From Candidatus Iainarchaeum sp. (lineage in GTDB: Archaea; Iainarchaeota; Iainarchaeia; Iainarchaeales; UBA10219), in the NCBI GenBank assembly GCA_018304425.1, contig JAGVWE010000002.1, positions 1 to 64,000 of the forward strand: a DNA stretch of 64,000 bases, read 5' to 3'. The position numbers and the translations under genes are program-made. The notes beneath the pieces are model-generated. The model was given only the letters and a program-made list of their open reading frames with translations, was not told the origin of the DNA and did no database searches. Shown here one piece after another: positions 8,353-16,355 of the stretch (position 1 is the stretch's first letter; each line of letters starts with the position of its first letter).

Positions 8353-9252
8353 TTATCCCACGCATCCCCCAAGCACGAGCAGCAACGCCTTCTGGGCGTG
8401 CAGCCTGTTCTCGGCCTGGTCGAAGACCACGGAGTTTTTCCCGTCCAGGACTTCGTTGGTGACTTCACAGTTCCTATGCGCGGGCAGGCAGTGCATGAAC
8501 AAGGCCTTGCGCGGCACCAACTGGGCCTGCACCTGGTAGCCCTGGAAGGCCTTGACCTTCTGCTGGACCCCGGCCTCCTGGCCCATGGACACCCAGGTAT
8601 CCGTGTACACGACGTCCGCGTCCTCCACGGCCTTGGCCGGCTCGCGGCAGACCTCCACTTCCGTCAAACCCTGCGCCCACTCCACGATGCCCTGGTCGGG
8701 CTCAAAGCCCTTGGGCGAGGCAACCGACAAGCGCAGGCCCAGCAACGCACCCTCAATCAACAGCGAGTGGCAGACGTTGTTCCCGTCTCCCACGAAGGCC
8801 AGCTTCTTCCCCTTGAAGGAGCCGAGCTTTTCCTTGACGGTCAGCATGTCGGCGAGGCCCTGGCAGGGATGGTAGAGGTTGCACAAGCCGTTGATGACCG
8901 GCTTGTCGGAGGCCATGGCCATTGCCTTCAAGTCAGCGTGCTCGTTCACCCTCGCGACAATCAAGTCAGCGTACCTGGCCATGCACTTGACTTCGTCCTG
9001 CAGGTCCCCCAACACCAGGTTGGTCTGGCGCCAGTCCATGTAAACCACGTGGCCCCCCAGTTGCTTCATGCCCACCTCGAAGGACATCCTGGTTCTGGTG
9101 GACGTCTTCTGGAAGACCATGGCCAGGGTCTTCCCCTCCAAGGCATGCTGGTAGGCCGGGGGGGATTTCTTCACGGCTTCCGCCAACTCGATCAATTTCC
9201 GGGTCTCGGCAACCGAGAACTCCTGCCCCGTCAAAAAGTCATGGCCCTGCAT
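8353..9252 (-). CDS. argF: ornithine carbamoyltransferase
   Basis: Makes citrulline from ornithine and carbamoyl phosphate. The carbamoyl-phosphate site STRTR is at residues 51-55 and HPCQ at 128-131. The ornithine loop FMHCLPAHR lies near the C-terminus. Length 299 aa is typical of a catabolic or anabolic OTC, and the operon argues for the anabolic role. Its start overlaps the end of argH by 14 bases. Confidence 0.94.
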   Translation of the reverse strand: MQGHDFLTGQEFSVAETRKLIELAEAVKKSPPAYQHALEGKTLAMVFQKTSTRTRMSFEVGMKQLGGHVVYMDWRQTNLVLGDLQDEVKCMARYADLIVARVNEHADLKAMAMASDKPVINGLCNLYHPCQGLADMLTVKEKLGSFKGKKLAFVGDGNNVCHSLLIEGALLGLRLSVASPKGFEPDQGIVEWAQGLTEVEVCREPAKAVEDADVVYTDTWVSMGQEAGVQQKVKAFQGYQVQAQLVPRKALFMHCLPAHRNCEVTNEVLDGKNSVVFDQAENRLHAQKALLLVLGGCVG

Positions 9253-10606
9253 GCGTTTTCCCCCACAGTTTCTTCCACGCGCTGGCCAGGACGCGGGACT
9301 TTTCCTCCAACGACTTCTCCTTGGCCGAAAGTTTTTCCTTCAACTGCGGCAGGCCCAATGCGGCCGGCGAACCCAGGAGCTTCGCGTTGAACAATTCGCT
9401 GAAAGCCGGGACCAGCAGGGGTTTTCCTCCAGGCAATTTCTTCGCCGTTTCCTGGTAGGCAGACCTGAACGGCACGCCCTTCTTTGCCGACTCGAGGGCC
9501 TGCCAGGCCGAAAAGATTTCCGGGCTGCAAGCCGCCAGGCACGCGGCCGGGTTCCCCTTCAGGCCCTGGACCACGGACAAAGCCACGGAAACCGCTTCCC
9601 TGGCGGTTTTAAGGCCTTTCAGGAGGGGCTCCTTGGTCAACTGGTAATCGCGGTGGTAACCGGACGGCAGGCCCGCAACGAGGTTTGCCACCTGGAACAG
9701 GCAAGCGCCCACGACGGACGCCTTTCCCCTCAGCAATTCGAAGACATCCGGGTTCTTTTTCTGGGGCATGATGCTGCTGCCCGTGCAGAACTTCTCCGGC
9801 AGGGAGAGGAAACCGAACTCCGGCATCGAGAAGAGGATGGCGTCGGCGGAGAGCTTGCCCAAATCCAGCATCACCTGCTGCAAGGCAGCCAGCACCACGG
9901 CCTCGAACTTGCCGCGCGAGTTCTGCGCATAGAGCACGTTGTTCTGGACGCCGGCAAAGCCCAGCAGCTTGGCTTCGAGTTCCCTGTCCAGCGGCAACTG
10001 GCTGCCATACCCGGCCGCGCTGCCCAGGGGACACTGGTCAATCAAGGCCAGCGCCTGCAGCAACCCTTCCACGTCGTCCGCCAACGCCTCGGCGTGCGCG
10101 GCAAACCACAAGCCCAACGTCGAAGGCATGGCCTTGCGCGAATGGGTGTAGCCCGGCATCAGGGTTTTCTCGTGCTGGCCGGCGAGCACGGCCAGGGCGT
10201 TGGCCAGCGCCACGGTTCCGAGGCCGATGGCCAGCAGCTCCTTTTTCGCGTGCAAGCGCGTGTCGCAGAGCACCTGGTCGTTCCTGGACTTTCCGGCATG
10301 GATTTTGGCGCCAGTCTCGCCGAGCTCCTCCGTCAAAAAGTTTTCGACGGCGGTGTGCACGTCCTCGTCCTCCGGCTTCACCGGGAACAGGCCCTGCGCG
10401 TGCAGGGAGACCACCTGCTGGAGGGCTCCCTTGATGGCCTGGAGTTCCTCTGCCGACAGCAGGCCCGCTTTTTGCAGGGCGTGCGCGTGCGCGAGGTTGG
10501 TCGCGGCGTCAGCCCAAACCAACTGGTTGTCGAGCTCCCAGTCGTCGTCGACCGTGAACGCCTCCACGGCCGCGTCTAACTTGGTTTGTTTTTGCCAGAG
10601 TTTCAT
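9239..10606 (-). CDS. argH: argininosuccinate lyase
   Basis: Final step to arginine and fumarate. The fumarase/aspartase signature GSSIMPQKKNP is intact, and the AGKSRNDQV and YTHSRKAMPST substrate loops are present. At 455 aa it is of normal length. It lies four bases after the argG stop and overlaps argF, so the three are probably co-translated. Confidence 0.94.
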   Translation of the reverse strand: MKLWQKQTKLDAAVEAFTVDDDWELDNQLVWADAATNLAHAHALQKAGLLSAEELQAIKGALQQVVSLHAQGLFPVKPEDEDVHTAVENFLTEELGETGAKIHAGKSRNDQVLCDTRLHAKKELLAIGLGTVALANALAVLAGQHEKTLMPGYTHSRKAMPSTLGLWFAAHAEALADDVEGLLQALALIDQCPLGSAAGYGSQLPLDRELEAKLLGFAGVQNNVLYAQNSRGKFEAVVLAALQQVMLDLGKLSADAILFSMPEFGFLSLPEKFCTGSSIMPQKKNPDVFELLRGKASVVGACLFQVANLVAGLPSGYHRDYQLTKEPLLKGLKTAREAVSVALSVVQGLKGNPAACLAACSPEIFSAWQALESAKKGVPFRSAYQETAKKLPGGKPLLVPAFSELFNAKLLGSPAALGLPQLKEKLSAKEKSLEEKSRVLASAWKKLWGKTHAGP

Positions 10607-10610
10607 GGTT

Positions 10611-11840
10611 TCACGCCCTGGCCACGGCTTGCGCGCGCTTCCGGCTCAACCTGGCCTGCACCTTGAAGGGAAGGCCCTTGATTTTCAGGAACCCAGTGGA
10701 GTCATCCTGGTCGAAGCTGCCGCCTCCTTCCATCGTGGAAACGCTTTCGTCGTAGAGGCTGTGCACGCTCTTCCTGGAAATTGGTTGCGCGTGGCCCTTG
10801 AAGAGCTGGAGCTGCACCTCGCCGGAAACCCCTTGCTGGCTCTGGTCGACGAAGGCGTTGAGGGCCATGAGCTCGGAGCTGAACCAGTAGCCGTTGTAGA
10901 CGAGTTCCGCGTACCTCACCGACAGCTGGTCGCGCAAGTGCATCACATCCCTGTCCATCGTCAAGCCCTCCAGGTCGCGGTGGGCCGCGTAGAGCAGCGT
11001 TTGCCCCGGGGCTTGGTAGACGCCGCGGCTCTTGATGCCGACAAACCGGTTTTCCACCATGTCCAGCCAGCCCACGCCGTGCTTGCCGCCGACGGCGTTC
11101 AAAAGGGTAAGCAGTTCCACTGGGGGAAGTGACTGGCCGTTGACTGACACGGGAAAACCGTCCTCGAAGCCAATGGAAAGCGTTTCAGGCTGGTCCGTGG
11201 TTTGGGAGAGGGGCGCGATGAGGGAGCACACCGCGTCCGGCGCGGGAAAGCCTGGGTCTTCGAGCTTGCCTGCCTCGGTGCTGACATGGGCGAGGTTCTC
11301 GTCGGTGCTCCACGGCTGCGCGTACGTGGCCTTGACTGGGATGCCATGCTGTTCCGCGTAGGCGATGGCCTCCTTTCTGCCGGAAATGAGGGCCCTGAAT
11401 TCCTGGTTCCTCCAGGGAGCGATGATTTCGGCTTCCGGCATCAAGGCATACGCGGAGAGCTCGAACCGGCACTGGTCGTTGCCCTTGCCCGTGGCGCCGT
11501 GGGCCAAGAGGTGCGTGCCCTCTTCTTGCGCGACCTCCACGAGTTTCTCCGTGATGAACGGGCGCGCGATGGAGGTGCCGAGGAGGTAGCGGTGCTCGTA
11601 CTTGGCTTCGGCTTTCACGCATTGGAAGACGCCTTTCACGAAGTCCCCCTTGGCGTCCACGAAACGGAACTTCGAGGCGCCGGAGGCCAGGGCCTTTTTC
11701 TCGAGCGCGGCCGCGTCCAGGCCCGGCTGGCCCACGTCCACGGTCACGCAGACGACGTCATGGCCTTTCGAGGCCAGCCAGTGACAGATGACGCTGGTGT
11801 CAAGGCCGCCGGAATAGGCGAGCACGACTTTTTTCTTCAT
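10611..11840 (-). CDS. argG: argininosuccinate synthase
   Basis: Condenses citrulline and aspartate using ATP. The PP-loop YSGGLDTS lies at residues 9-16, with GATGKGNDQCRFE and the aspartate/citrulline region following. At 409 aa it is full-length. It is the first gene of the minus-strand arginine operon. A TATA-like GCTTTTAAGT about 25 bases before the ATG (11863-11872) suggests a leaderless operon mRNA. Confidence 0.95.
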   Translation of the reverse strand: MKKKVVLAYSGGLDTSVICHWLASKGHDVVCVTVDVGQPGLDAAALEKKALASGASKFRFVDAKGDFVKGVFQCVKAEAKYEHRYLLGTSIARPFITEKLVEVAQEEGTHLLAHGATGKGNDQCRFELSAYALMPEAEIIAPWRNQEFRALISGRKEAIAYAEQHGIPVKATYAQPWSTDENLAHVSTEAGKLEDPGFPAPDAVCSLIAPLSQTTDQPETLSIGFEDGFPVSVNGQSLPPVELLTLLNAVGGKHGVGWLDMVENRFVGIKSRGVYQAPGQTLLYAAHRDLEGLTMDRDVMHLRDQLSVRYAELVYNGYWFSSELMALNAFVDQSQQGVSGEVQLQLFKGHAQPISRKSVHSLYDESVSTMEGGGSFDQDDSTGFLKIKGLPFKVQARLSRKRAQAVARA

Positions 11841-11951
11841 ATCCTTACTCTACGCGCCCGCCACTTAAAAGCGTTCCGACCGAAAATCGACAAATTGGAC
11901 AAAAACTGTTCAAAAATAGACATTTAAGCCTTTCGCTGCACGAATGACTGC
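11841..11951. promoter_or_regulatory. divergent promoter region argG / ACT-domain gene
   Basis: This 111-bp intergenic region carries a box-A-like element for each side: GCTTTTAAGT on the minus strand (11863-11872) for argG and CATTTAAGCC on the plus strand (11921-11930) for the ACT-domain gene. Each lies about 25 bases from its start codon. The AT-rich centre (11880-11915) could hold a shared operator, but I see no clear palindrome. Confidence 0.5.
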
Positions 11952-12581
11952 ATGTCCCTGGCAAAAACCGTGGAAGCCTATGTCGGCAGCCGGCCCTTCA
12001 TCCGCGCCGCGTTGAAGGAGGGGTTGCTCAACCAGTCTGCGCTGGCCCGGCGGGTCATCGAGGACGAAAAGCTCCGGAAAACCGACTTCGACGCCGTCCT
12101 GGTGGGGCTGCGGAGGTTCGCCGAGAGCGCCAAGCCGGCGAAGTCCCTGGAACACCGGATCCTGGGCCTGCTGCGCGGGTCTAGGCTGCGGGTGGTCAAC
12201 CGCATGTGCACCTTCGTGCTCTCGAACCGCGTGTCCCTGCGGGAGCTCAACAAGCTGATTGGAAGCATCATGGAGCGGGACGAGACCATCCACTTGTTCC
12301 ATGGCAGCCACACCTTCACGGTCGTCACCCAGGACTCGAACCACGCCTTGTTCGTGAAGCACTTCAAGCCCTTCGTGGTGCTGGAGCGCACCGGGCTCGC
12401 TGAGATCACCATCGAGAGCGGCCCGGAAATCGAGCAAATCCCGGGCGTCATGGCTTTCTTTTACTCGCTGTTGGCCGAGCGCGGCATCAACATCAACGAG
12501 ACCCTGTCCAGCTACACCGACACCATCCTGGTGGTCGCGGAGAAGGACGTGCAGAAGGCGATGGAAGCGCTGCGGGTGTGA
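11952..12581 (+). CDS. ACT-domain protein, possible amino-acid-sensing regulator
   Basis: A 209-aa protein. Residues 1-60 look like a helical DNA-binding or oligomerisation region (LNQSALARRVIEDEKL). The C-terminal half has an ACT-like pattern ending in GVMAFFYSLLAERGININETLSSYTDTILVV, as in aspartokinase regulatory domains. No kinase or other catalytic domain is attached. It is transcribed divergently from the arginine operon from a shared 111-bp region, so an arginine- or aspartate-responsive regulator is a reasonable guess, but nothing in the sequence proves it. Confidence 0.65.
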   Translation: MSLAKTVEAYVGSRPFIRAALKEGLLNQSALARRVIEDEKLRKTDFDAVLVGLRRFAESAKPAKSLEHRILGLLRGSRLRVVNRMCTFVLSNRVSLRELNKLIGSIMERDETIHLFHGSHTFTVVTQDSNHALFVKHFKPFVVLERTGLAEITIESGPEIEQIPGVMAFFYSLLAERGININETLSSYTDTILVVAEKDVQKAMEALRV

Positions 12582-12587
12582 AGGCAA

Positions 12588-13028
12588 TCAGGCCAGCGGG
12601 TTGATGACTTTCAGCCAGGGGATCTTCTTGAAGTCGGCGTCCTCGCTGTAAACGGTGTCCACGTGGTTCTCTTCCATGATGGCAGCCAGGAGGGCGTCCC
12701 AGAAAGGCGCATGGGTCAATGCCTGATATTCGACGGCCTGTAGAACGGTGCGGAAAGAATAGGAATGGACGTCGAACGAAACCGCGAGGCTGGAAACCCA
12801 TTCACGCGATTTTTCGACCGCGACCGGCCGCCGCACCTTCTGCGTCATGACGAAATGGAATTCCGCAAGATTTTGAGCACTCAAGCAGGCGCTGCCCTCG
12901 GCCATCTTCTCACGCAGAAAGGCCTTGGCCTTGGCATGTTTTTCTCCTTGCGTGTCGTCAAACGCATAGACCAATAGGTTGGAATCAATGAGTCCGAAGC
13001 TGTTTTTGGTGGTGTTCGTACCGGTCAT
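12588..13028 (-). CDS. vapC: PIN-domain ribonuclease toxin, VapC-like
   Basis: Probable RNase toxin of a VapBC pair. The PIN acidic residues are visible: D in LIDSNLLVY, E in NLAEFHFV, D in FWDALLAA and D in YSEDADFKK. The C-terminal WLKVINPLA resembles other VapC proteins. It overlaps the antitoxin gene by 44 bases, with the toxin downstream, as expected. At 146 aa it is of normal length. No catalytic residue seems lost. Confidence 0.85.
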   Translation of the reverse strand: MTGTNTTKNSFGLIDSNLLVYAFDDTQGEKHAKAKAFLREKMAEGSACLSAQNLAEFHFVMTQKVRRPVAVEKSREWVSSLAVSFDVHSYSFRTVLQAVEYQALTHAPFWDALLAAIMEENHVDTVYSEDADFKKIPWLKVINPLA

Positions 13029-13278
13029 AGAGTTCCGACCTGTCTTTTATCGTGATCCCGCCAAGGGAATAGCCCTTTTCCATTTCGGCGATCAGAAAAT
13101 CCACGGCCCGCTTGCGCTCGCTCTCGACCTCGAGTTTCTCCAATGCCTCGCCGATGACTTTCGACAGCGAGCCCTTTTTTCCGCCATGCCGCTCATCAGC
13201 TAAGCGCCGCAGTTTTGCTTCCGTGTCCTTGTCCAAGGAGATGGTCAGATGGCCCATGGCTTTTTCACTTATAGACAT
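12985..13278 (-). CDS. vapB: ribbon-helix-helix antitoxin, VapB-like
   Basis: 97 aa. LTISLDKDTEAKLRRLADER followed by KGSLSKVIGEALEKL is a ribbon-helix-helix DNA-binding fold; the C-terminal part should bind VapC. ATG 13278 has AGGAG ten bases upstream, while ATG 13257 (MGHLTISLD) gives the more usual antitoxin N-terminus. A TATAAATAG at about 13293-13301 would start transcription between the two, which favours the second. It is probably autoregulated through the direct repeats at 13278-13306. Confidence 0.8.
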   Translation of the reverse strand: MSISEKAMGHLTISLDKDTEAKLRRLADERHGGKKGSLSKVIGEALEKLEVESERKRAVDFLIAEMEKGYSLGGITIKDRSELYDRYEHHQKQLRTH

Positions 13279-13306
13279 ATACTTACAACTCCTATTTATA
13301 CTTACA
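13278..13306. promoter_or_regulatory. direct-repeat operator candidate for VapB
   Basis: TATACTTACA occurs at 13278-13287 and again at 13297-13306, 19 bases apart, so on nearly the same helix face. The pair covers the first vapB start codon and the TATA-like box. Ribbon-helix-helix antitoxins commonly bind such short repeated sites. Confidence 0.55.
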
Positions 13307-13334
13307 TCTTTCGAGAATATACTCCAAGAGCACC

Positions 13335-13368
13335 AACAAAATATAAATAATTCGTTGATTGACGTAAT
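13335..13368 (+). promoter_or_regulatory. 34-bp promoter-like repeat, copy 1
   Basis: AACAAAATATAAATAATTCG followed by TTGATTGACGTAAT. It contains a box-A-like ATATAAATA and a conserved downstream block where transcription would start. Near-identical copies lie at 14158, 28243 and 29962. Here it ends four bases before the ATG of the GNAT gene. Confidence 0.75.
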
Positions 13369-13372
13369 TCAT

Positions 13373-13945
13373 ATGTCTGAAAGGCTGGCGCTCAACGCCA
13401 TTCTGGTGGAGCGCCTTTCCAGGGCGCACGAAAAATCCCTGAATGGATTCTCTTCCTATGAAAAGGACTTGATTGATTTCTTGCGGGAAGATGCCCTCCC
13501 GAACGAAGAAACATTCATTTCGACGACGCACTTGTGGTTCCATCGGGAATCGGGAAAACTCATGGGCTACATCACGCTCCGGGCTGATGCCTTGAACTTG
13601 ACCGCCCCATTGAAAGAAGATTTCAGGAAGAAAGGCATCAAGTACAAGTCCCTGCCTGCGCTCAAAATCGGAAGGCTTTGCGTTGATGACCGGTTCCTGC
13701 GGCGCGGCCTCGGCACGCTAATGGTTGATTCCGCAATGATCATTGCCGCCGAATTAACTGAAAAAATCGGGTGCCGATTTGTGACCGTGGAAACCAAGAG
13801 ACACCCAGACAAAAGCAGGAACGCCATCCACTTTTACAGGCGCAACGGTTTCAAAATCCTCAAAGAGCGGGAAAAGGGAGCCATCCCGATGTATAAAGAC
13901 ATCTCGAAGATAATGGCGGGACTCACAAACCGAGTGCAGACCTGA
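13373..13945 (+). CDS. GNAT-family N-acetyltransferase
   Basis: 190 aa with the acetyl-CoA loop RRGLGTLMVD preceded by LKIGRLCVDDRFL, and the C-terminal AIHFYRRNGFKIL motif of the family. Substrate unknown. In this setting, between three toxin-antitoxin modules and under the shared promoter-like repeat, a TacT-like toxin acetylating aminoacyl-tRNA is possible, but a metabolic GNAT cannot be excluded. ATG 13373 is chosen because the promoter-like repeat would give an almost leaderless mRNA; the frame is open upstream to 13112. Its 3' end overlaps a convergent 55-codon gene by 23 bases. Confidence 0.8.
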   Translation: MSERLALNAILVERLSRAHEKSLNGFSSYEKDLIDFLREDALPNEETFISTTHLWFHRESGKLMGYITLRADALNLTAPLKEDFRKKGIKYKSLPALKIGRLCVDDRFLRRGLGTLMVDSAMIIAAELTEKIGCRFVTVETKRHPDKSRNAIHFYRRNGFKILKEREKGAIPMYKDISKIMAGLTNRVQT

Positions 13946-14090
13946 AAAGAGCCTCGTTGGCCTTAATGCGCGCAACGATGGCCTTGTCCACTTTGCTGAT
14001 CGGCTTCTTGTCAAAGGCAACCATTTCACGAAGGAAGCGCCTGGCGTCCTCGCCGCGCAAGCACGGGGTCGCCCGAATAGGTTTAGCCAT
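13923..14090 (-). CDS. small hypothetical protein, possible antitoxin
   Basis: 55 aa, beginning MAKPIRATPCLRGEDARRFL and ending in KANEALFRSALGL. It has a near ribosome-binding AGGA just before ATG 14090 and a TATA-like GCATATATGTA at about 14121-14131. The composition (charged, helical, a conserved-looking KPIRATP start) recalls small antitoxins. It is convergent with and overlaps the end of the GNAT gene, so the two may form an unusual tail-to-tail pair. Function is inference only. Confidence 0.6.
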   Translation of the reverse strand: MAKPIRATPCLRGEDARRFLREMVAFDKKPISKVDKAIVARIKANEALFRSALGL

Positions 14091-14157
14091 TCCTGCCACC
14101 ACAAATAGGGTTGTCCCAACTACATATATGCTTTTCCATCATGGAAACAGGCAGCCG

Positions 14158-14191
14158 AACAAAATATAAATAATTCGTCAATCAACGTAAT
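14158..14191 (+). promoter_or_regulatory. 34-bp promoter-like repeat, copy 2
   Basis: Identical to copy 1 over the first 21 bases, then CAATCAACGTAAT. The difference from copy 1 keeps the CGTAAT end. It lies two bases before GTG 14194 of the next module, so that transcript would be leaderless. Confidence 0.75.
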
Positions 14192-14193
14192 AC

Positions 14194-14448
14194 GTGAATG
14201 AAAAAAGGATAAATACTACCTTATCTTACTTATTTAAGGTGATTAAAGTGGTGAATGTGACCTTGTCGGTTCCCAAGGAAGTCCATGACATCATGAAACG
14301 GCATCGCGAAATCAAGTGGACGGAAGTGGCCAGGCAAGCCATCGTGGAAAAGGCTCGTGCGTTGGAGCGCGCCAATGACCCTTTGCGACTCTATACACTC
14401 AAAAGGATGGCTGAATGGGATGACGCAGAAGACGTCTTTAAACTATGA
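14194..14448 (+). CDS. antitoxin of MazF-like pair
   Basis: 84 aa. The core [18 protein letters not shown] followed by [15 protein letters not shown] is a short ribbon-helix-helix-like DNA-binding domain, and the C-terminus ([14 protein letters not shown]) resembles toxin-binding tails. GTG 14194 directly follows the promoter-like repeat; internal GTG codons at 14248 and 14251 would give a start nearer to the family core. Its stop codon lies inside the toxin gene. Confidence 0.7.
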
Positions 14449-14779
14449 ACAAGGCCAACTCGCCGTAGCTGACGTCTTGTTCTCCAACCAAGTAGGCATA
14501 AAACGGCGGCCGGTCCTGGTAATCAGCCGCGCCGAGTTCAACGAACACGCGGACGATCTGATTTTATTGCGGATTTCCTCAAGCCCGGCCAGGGCAAGGT
14601 TTGACGTCAATCTATCAAATGAAGACGTAATAGGCGGGGAATTAAAAACCACGAGTTCCATCATGGTTGACTTTCCAGCCACCCTGCAAAAGGACCTGGT
14701 CGTGAAAATAGTCGGCAAGATCTCCGAACAAAAACTCGCCGAGGTCAAGCAAAAAATGCGGGAACTCTACGGCCTCTGA
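14420..14779 (+). CDS. MazF/PemK-like endoribonuclease toxin
   Basis: 119 aa from ATG 14420, which overlaps the antitoxin gene by 29 bases. The MazF-like barrel is suggested by [24 protein letters not shown], where KRRPVLVIS matches the conserved (K)RPvlVis strand, and by [16 protein letters not shown]. The usual GD of the first strand (GDI) is replaced by GQ. The partner order (antitoxin first) is normal. Cleavage specificity cannot be read from the sequence. Confidence 0.75.
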
Positions 14780-14784
14780 CGCCG

Positions 14785-15975
14785 CTACTCCTCCCTATTC
14801 TCTTCCCTCACGCGGATGTAAGTGGTCTCGCCCTTCTTCCCGAAGCGCTCGAGCTGTTCGAGCAGGGGTTTCGGCCAGGCCCGGCTTTTCATGACGTCGC
14901 TCAAGGCGAAGAGGTCAAGGCCCTGCACGTCCTCCCATTTGCCGACCGCTTTGAGGAATTCCTCCAACAGGGGGCGCTTGTCGTCGAATTTGCCGGGAAA
15001 ATTGTATCGCGGATAAAAGTTGACGCTGAGCTTGACTCCCTGGCCCTGGAGCATGGACAAATTGTTGGTCTTCGCGTAGTCGCGGATGGCTTCCTTGAGG
15101 GCCTCGACCTCCAGTTGGACCTTGTCGGCTTCCTTCTTGAGCGAATAGTAGCGGTTGGCCAGCTGGACCCCGGTTTCCTTGGCGGCTTCCTCGGGTTTGA
15201 GGCCCTCGACCTTGTACAAGTGCTTCCACTTCGGGCATTCCGGCTGGAACTCGCACCAGCTACAGAGGGCGCTGGTCTTGGCGGGAAACTCCTGCTCGGC
15301 CTCGATGGCCTTGACCGCGGCCCGCACCTCGGCCTTGAGGGTTTCCAGTTGTTCCGGGGTGCGCGTGGACCTTAGTTCTTTGTCGAAGGCCAGGTAATGC
15401 CAGACCAACTCGACCCTTTCCGCGTCCGGGAAGCGTTCCTTGACCGCAATGGAGTAGAGGGCGAGCTGGCGGTCTCCTTCGAGGGCTTCTTTCTTGGGGA
15501 GGGTCATGCCGGTCTTGTAGTCGTGGATTTCGTAGACGCCGTCCGCGCGCTGGTCGAGGCGGTCCAGGAAGCCCTGCAGGCGCACGTTCTCGCCCAGGTC
15601 GAGTTCCACGCGGTCCTCGATGCCAAGAACTCTTGCCTGGTCGAAGGGATGATAGCGCTGGTAGTAGTCGCGGAGGCACCGTTCGCCGGTCTTTTGGTAG
15701 TCTTCGGCTTCCAGGTGGTCTTTGACGATGACGATGCCGTCGTTCCACTCCCGGGCCCACTCCGCCCCATAGAACGCGAGCAGTTCCTCGAGGGAATGCC
15801 GTTTCTCGACGAGCGCGTCCTTGTAAAGCTTCTCCAGGGCCTCGTGCACCCGCGAACCCATGAACGCCTCAATGCCCTCCCCCTTAAGCGCCTCCCGCTT
15901 CTCCACATACCGCCACTTGAACTGCAACGGACAGGTCTCGAAACACGAAAGCCGTGAGTGAGAATAGGTTGTCAT
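14785..15975 (-). CDS. PD-(D/E)XK nuclease, RecB/Cas4-like with Fe-S Cys
   Basis: 396 aa. Nuclease motifs are seen in order: GSRVHEALE (motif I His), GFLDRLD (Asp) and YEIHDYKTG (Glu-x-Lys region). Four Cys, C11 or C15 in CFETCP and three in CSWCEFQPEC, are placed as in the iron-sulphur cluster of Cas4 and AddB-type exonucleases. The C-terminal 130 residues (coiled-coil then helical) are outside the nuclease core. No helicase or cas gene is adjacent, so it probably acts alone in repair or defence. Upstream lies a second, truncated copy of its first 22 codons. Confidence 0.85.
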   Translation of the reverse strand: MTTYSHSRLSCFETCPLQFKWRYVEKREALKGEGIEAFMGSRVHEALEKLYKDALVEKRHSLEELLAFYGAEWAREWNDGIVIVKDHLEAEDYQKTGERCLRDYYQRYHPFDQARVLGIEDRVELDLGENVRLQGFLDRLDQRADGVYEIHDYKTGMTLPKKEALEGDRQLALYSIAVKERFPDAERVELVWHYLAFDKELRSTRTPEQLETLKAEVRAAVKAIEAEQEFPAKTSALCSWCEFQPECPKWKHLYKVEGLKPEEAAKETGVQLANRYYSLKKEADKVQLEVEALKEAIRDYAKTNNLSMLQGQGVKLSVNFYPRYNFPGKFDDKRPLLEEFLKAVGKWEDVQGLDLFALSDVMKSRAWPKPLLEQLERFGKKGETTYIRVREENREE

Positions 15976-16014
15976 GAAACATCACTTGGAGGGGCGGTAT
16001 TCCACTCGCCTACC

Positions 16015-16041
16015 GCCCCATTGAGCAAAGCGAAATGGGGC
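16015..16041 (+). other. hairpin similar to elements near 36.8 kb
   Basis: GCCCCATT (16015-16022) pairs with AATGGGGC (16034-16041). The element is preceded by CTACC and followed by ACGCC, as is the hairpin at 36837-36869, where the stem is GCCCCGTC/GACGGGGC. The stem sequence changed but pairing is kept. Confidence 0.45.
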
Positions 16042-16076
16042 ACGCCGAGCGTGCAGCCGGCGCTCTCGACCGGCTC

Positions 16077-16146
16077 GCCACTTGAACTGCAACGGACAGG
16101 TCTCGAAACAAGAGAGACGGGAATGCGAGTACGTCGTTCCACCCAT
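16077..16146 (-). pseudogene. duplicated 5' fragment of a nuclease gene
   Basis: On the minus strand ATG at 16146 begins MGGTTYSHSRLSCFETCPLQ, the same protein start as the intact nuclease at 15975. The last 35 or so bases of the fragment are identical to the intact gene, while the preceding nine codons differ almost only at third positions. The frame then runs into unrelated sequence and stops at 15982. It is the start of a second, paralogous nuclease gene that has lost the rest, probably by recombination at the shared 35 bases. Confidence 0.8.
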
Positions 16147-16238
16147 ACCACACAACAGCCCCCAAAAGCAATTAAAAAGCGCTGGGGGACCGAATTTCCG
16201 GTGCGGGAGCCTTGCGCTGGGCAAGGAGCGTGCTTCTT

Positions 16239-16349
16239 GGGCCTCTGCGCAATTACCCGGTGGGACGGAGGCCCAGAAACAAAGGAAACAAGCCGAAGAA
16301 GCGCCGCGAAATAACCAAACCAGGCCAAGGAACGGGTGGCGGGCGGGGC
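16239..16349 (+). repeat. GC-rich intergenic repeat, copy C
   Basis: Aligns with the element at 18791-18907: a GGGCCTC...GAGGCCC stem, then CAAAGGAA, AAGCCGA, GCGCCGC, AATAACC and a G-rich end. It lies just upstream of the fic operator. Confidence 0.65.
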
Positions 16350-16355
16350 AAAGCC

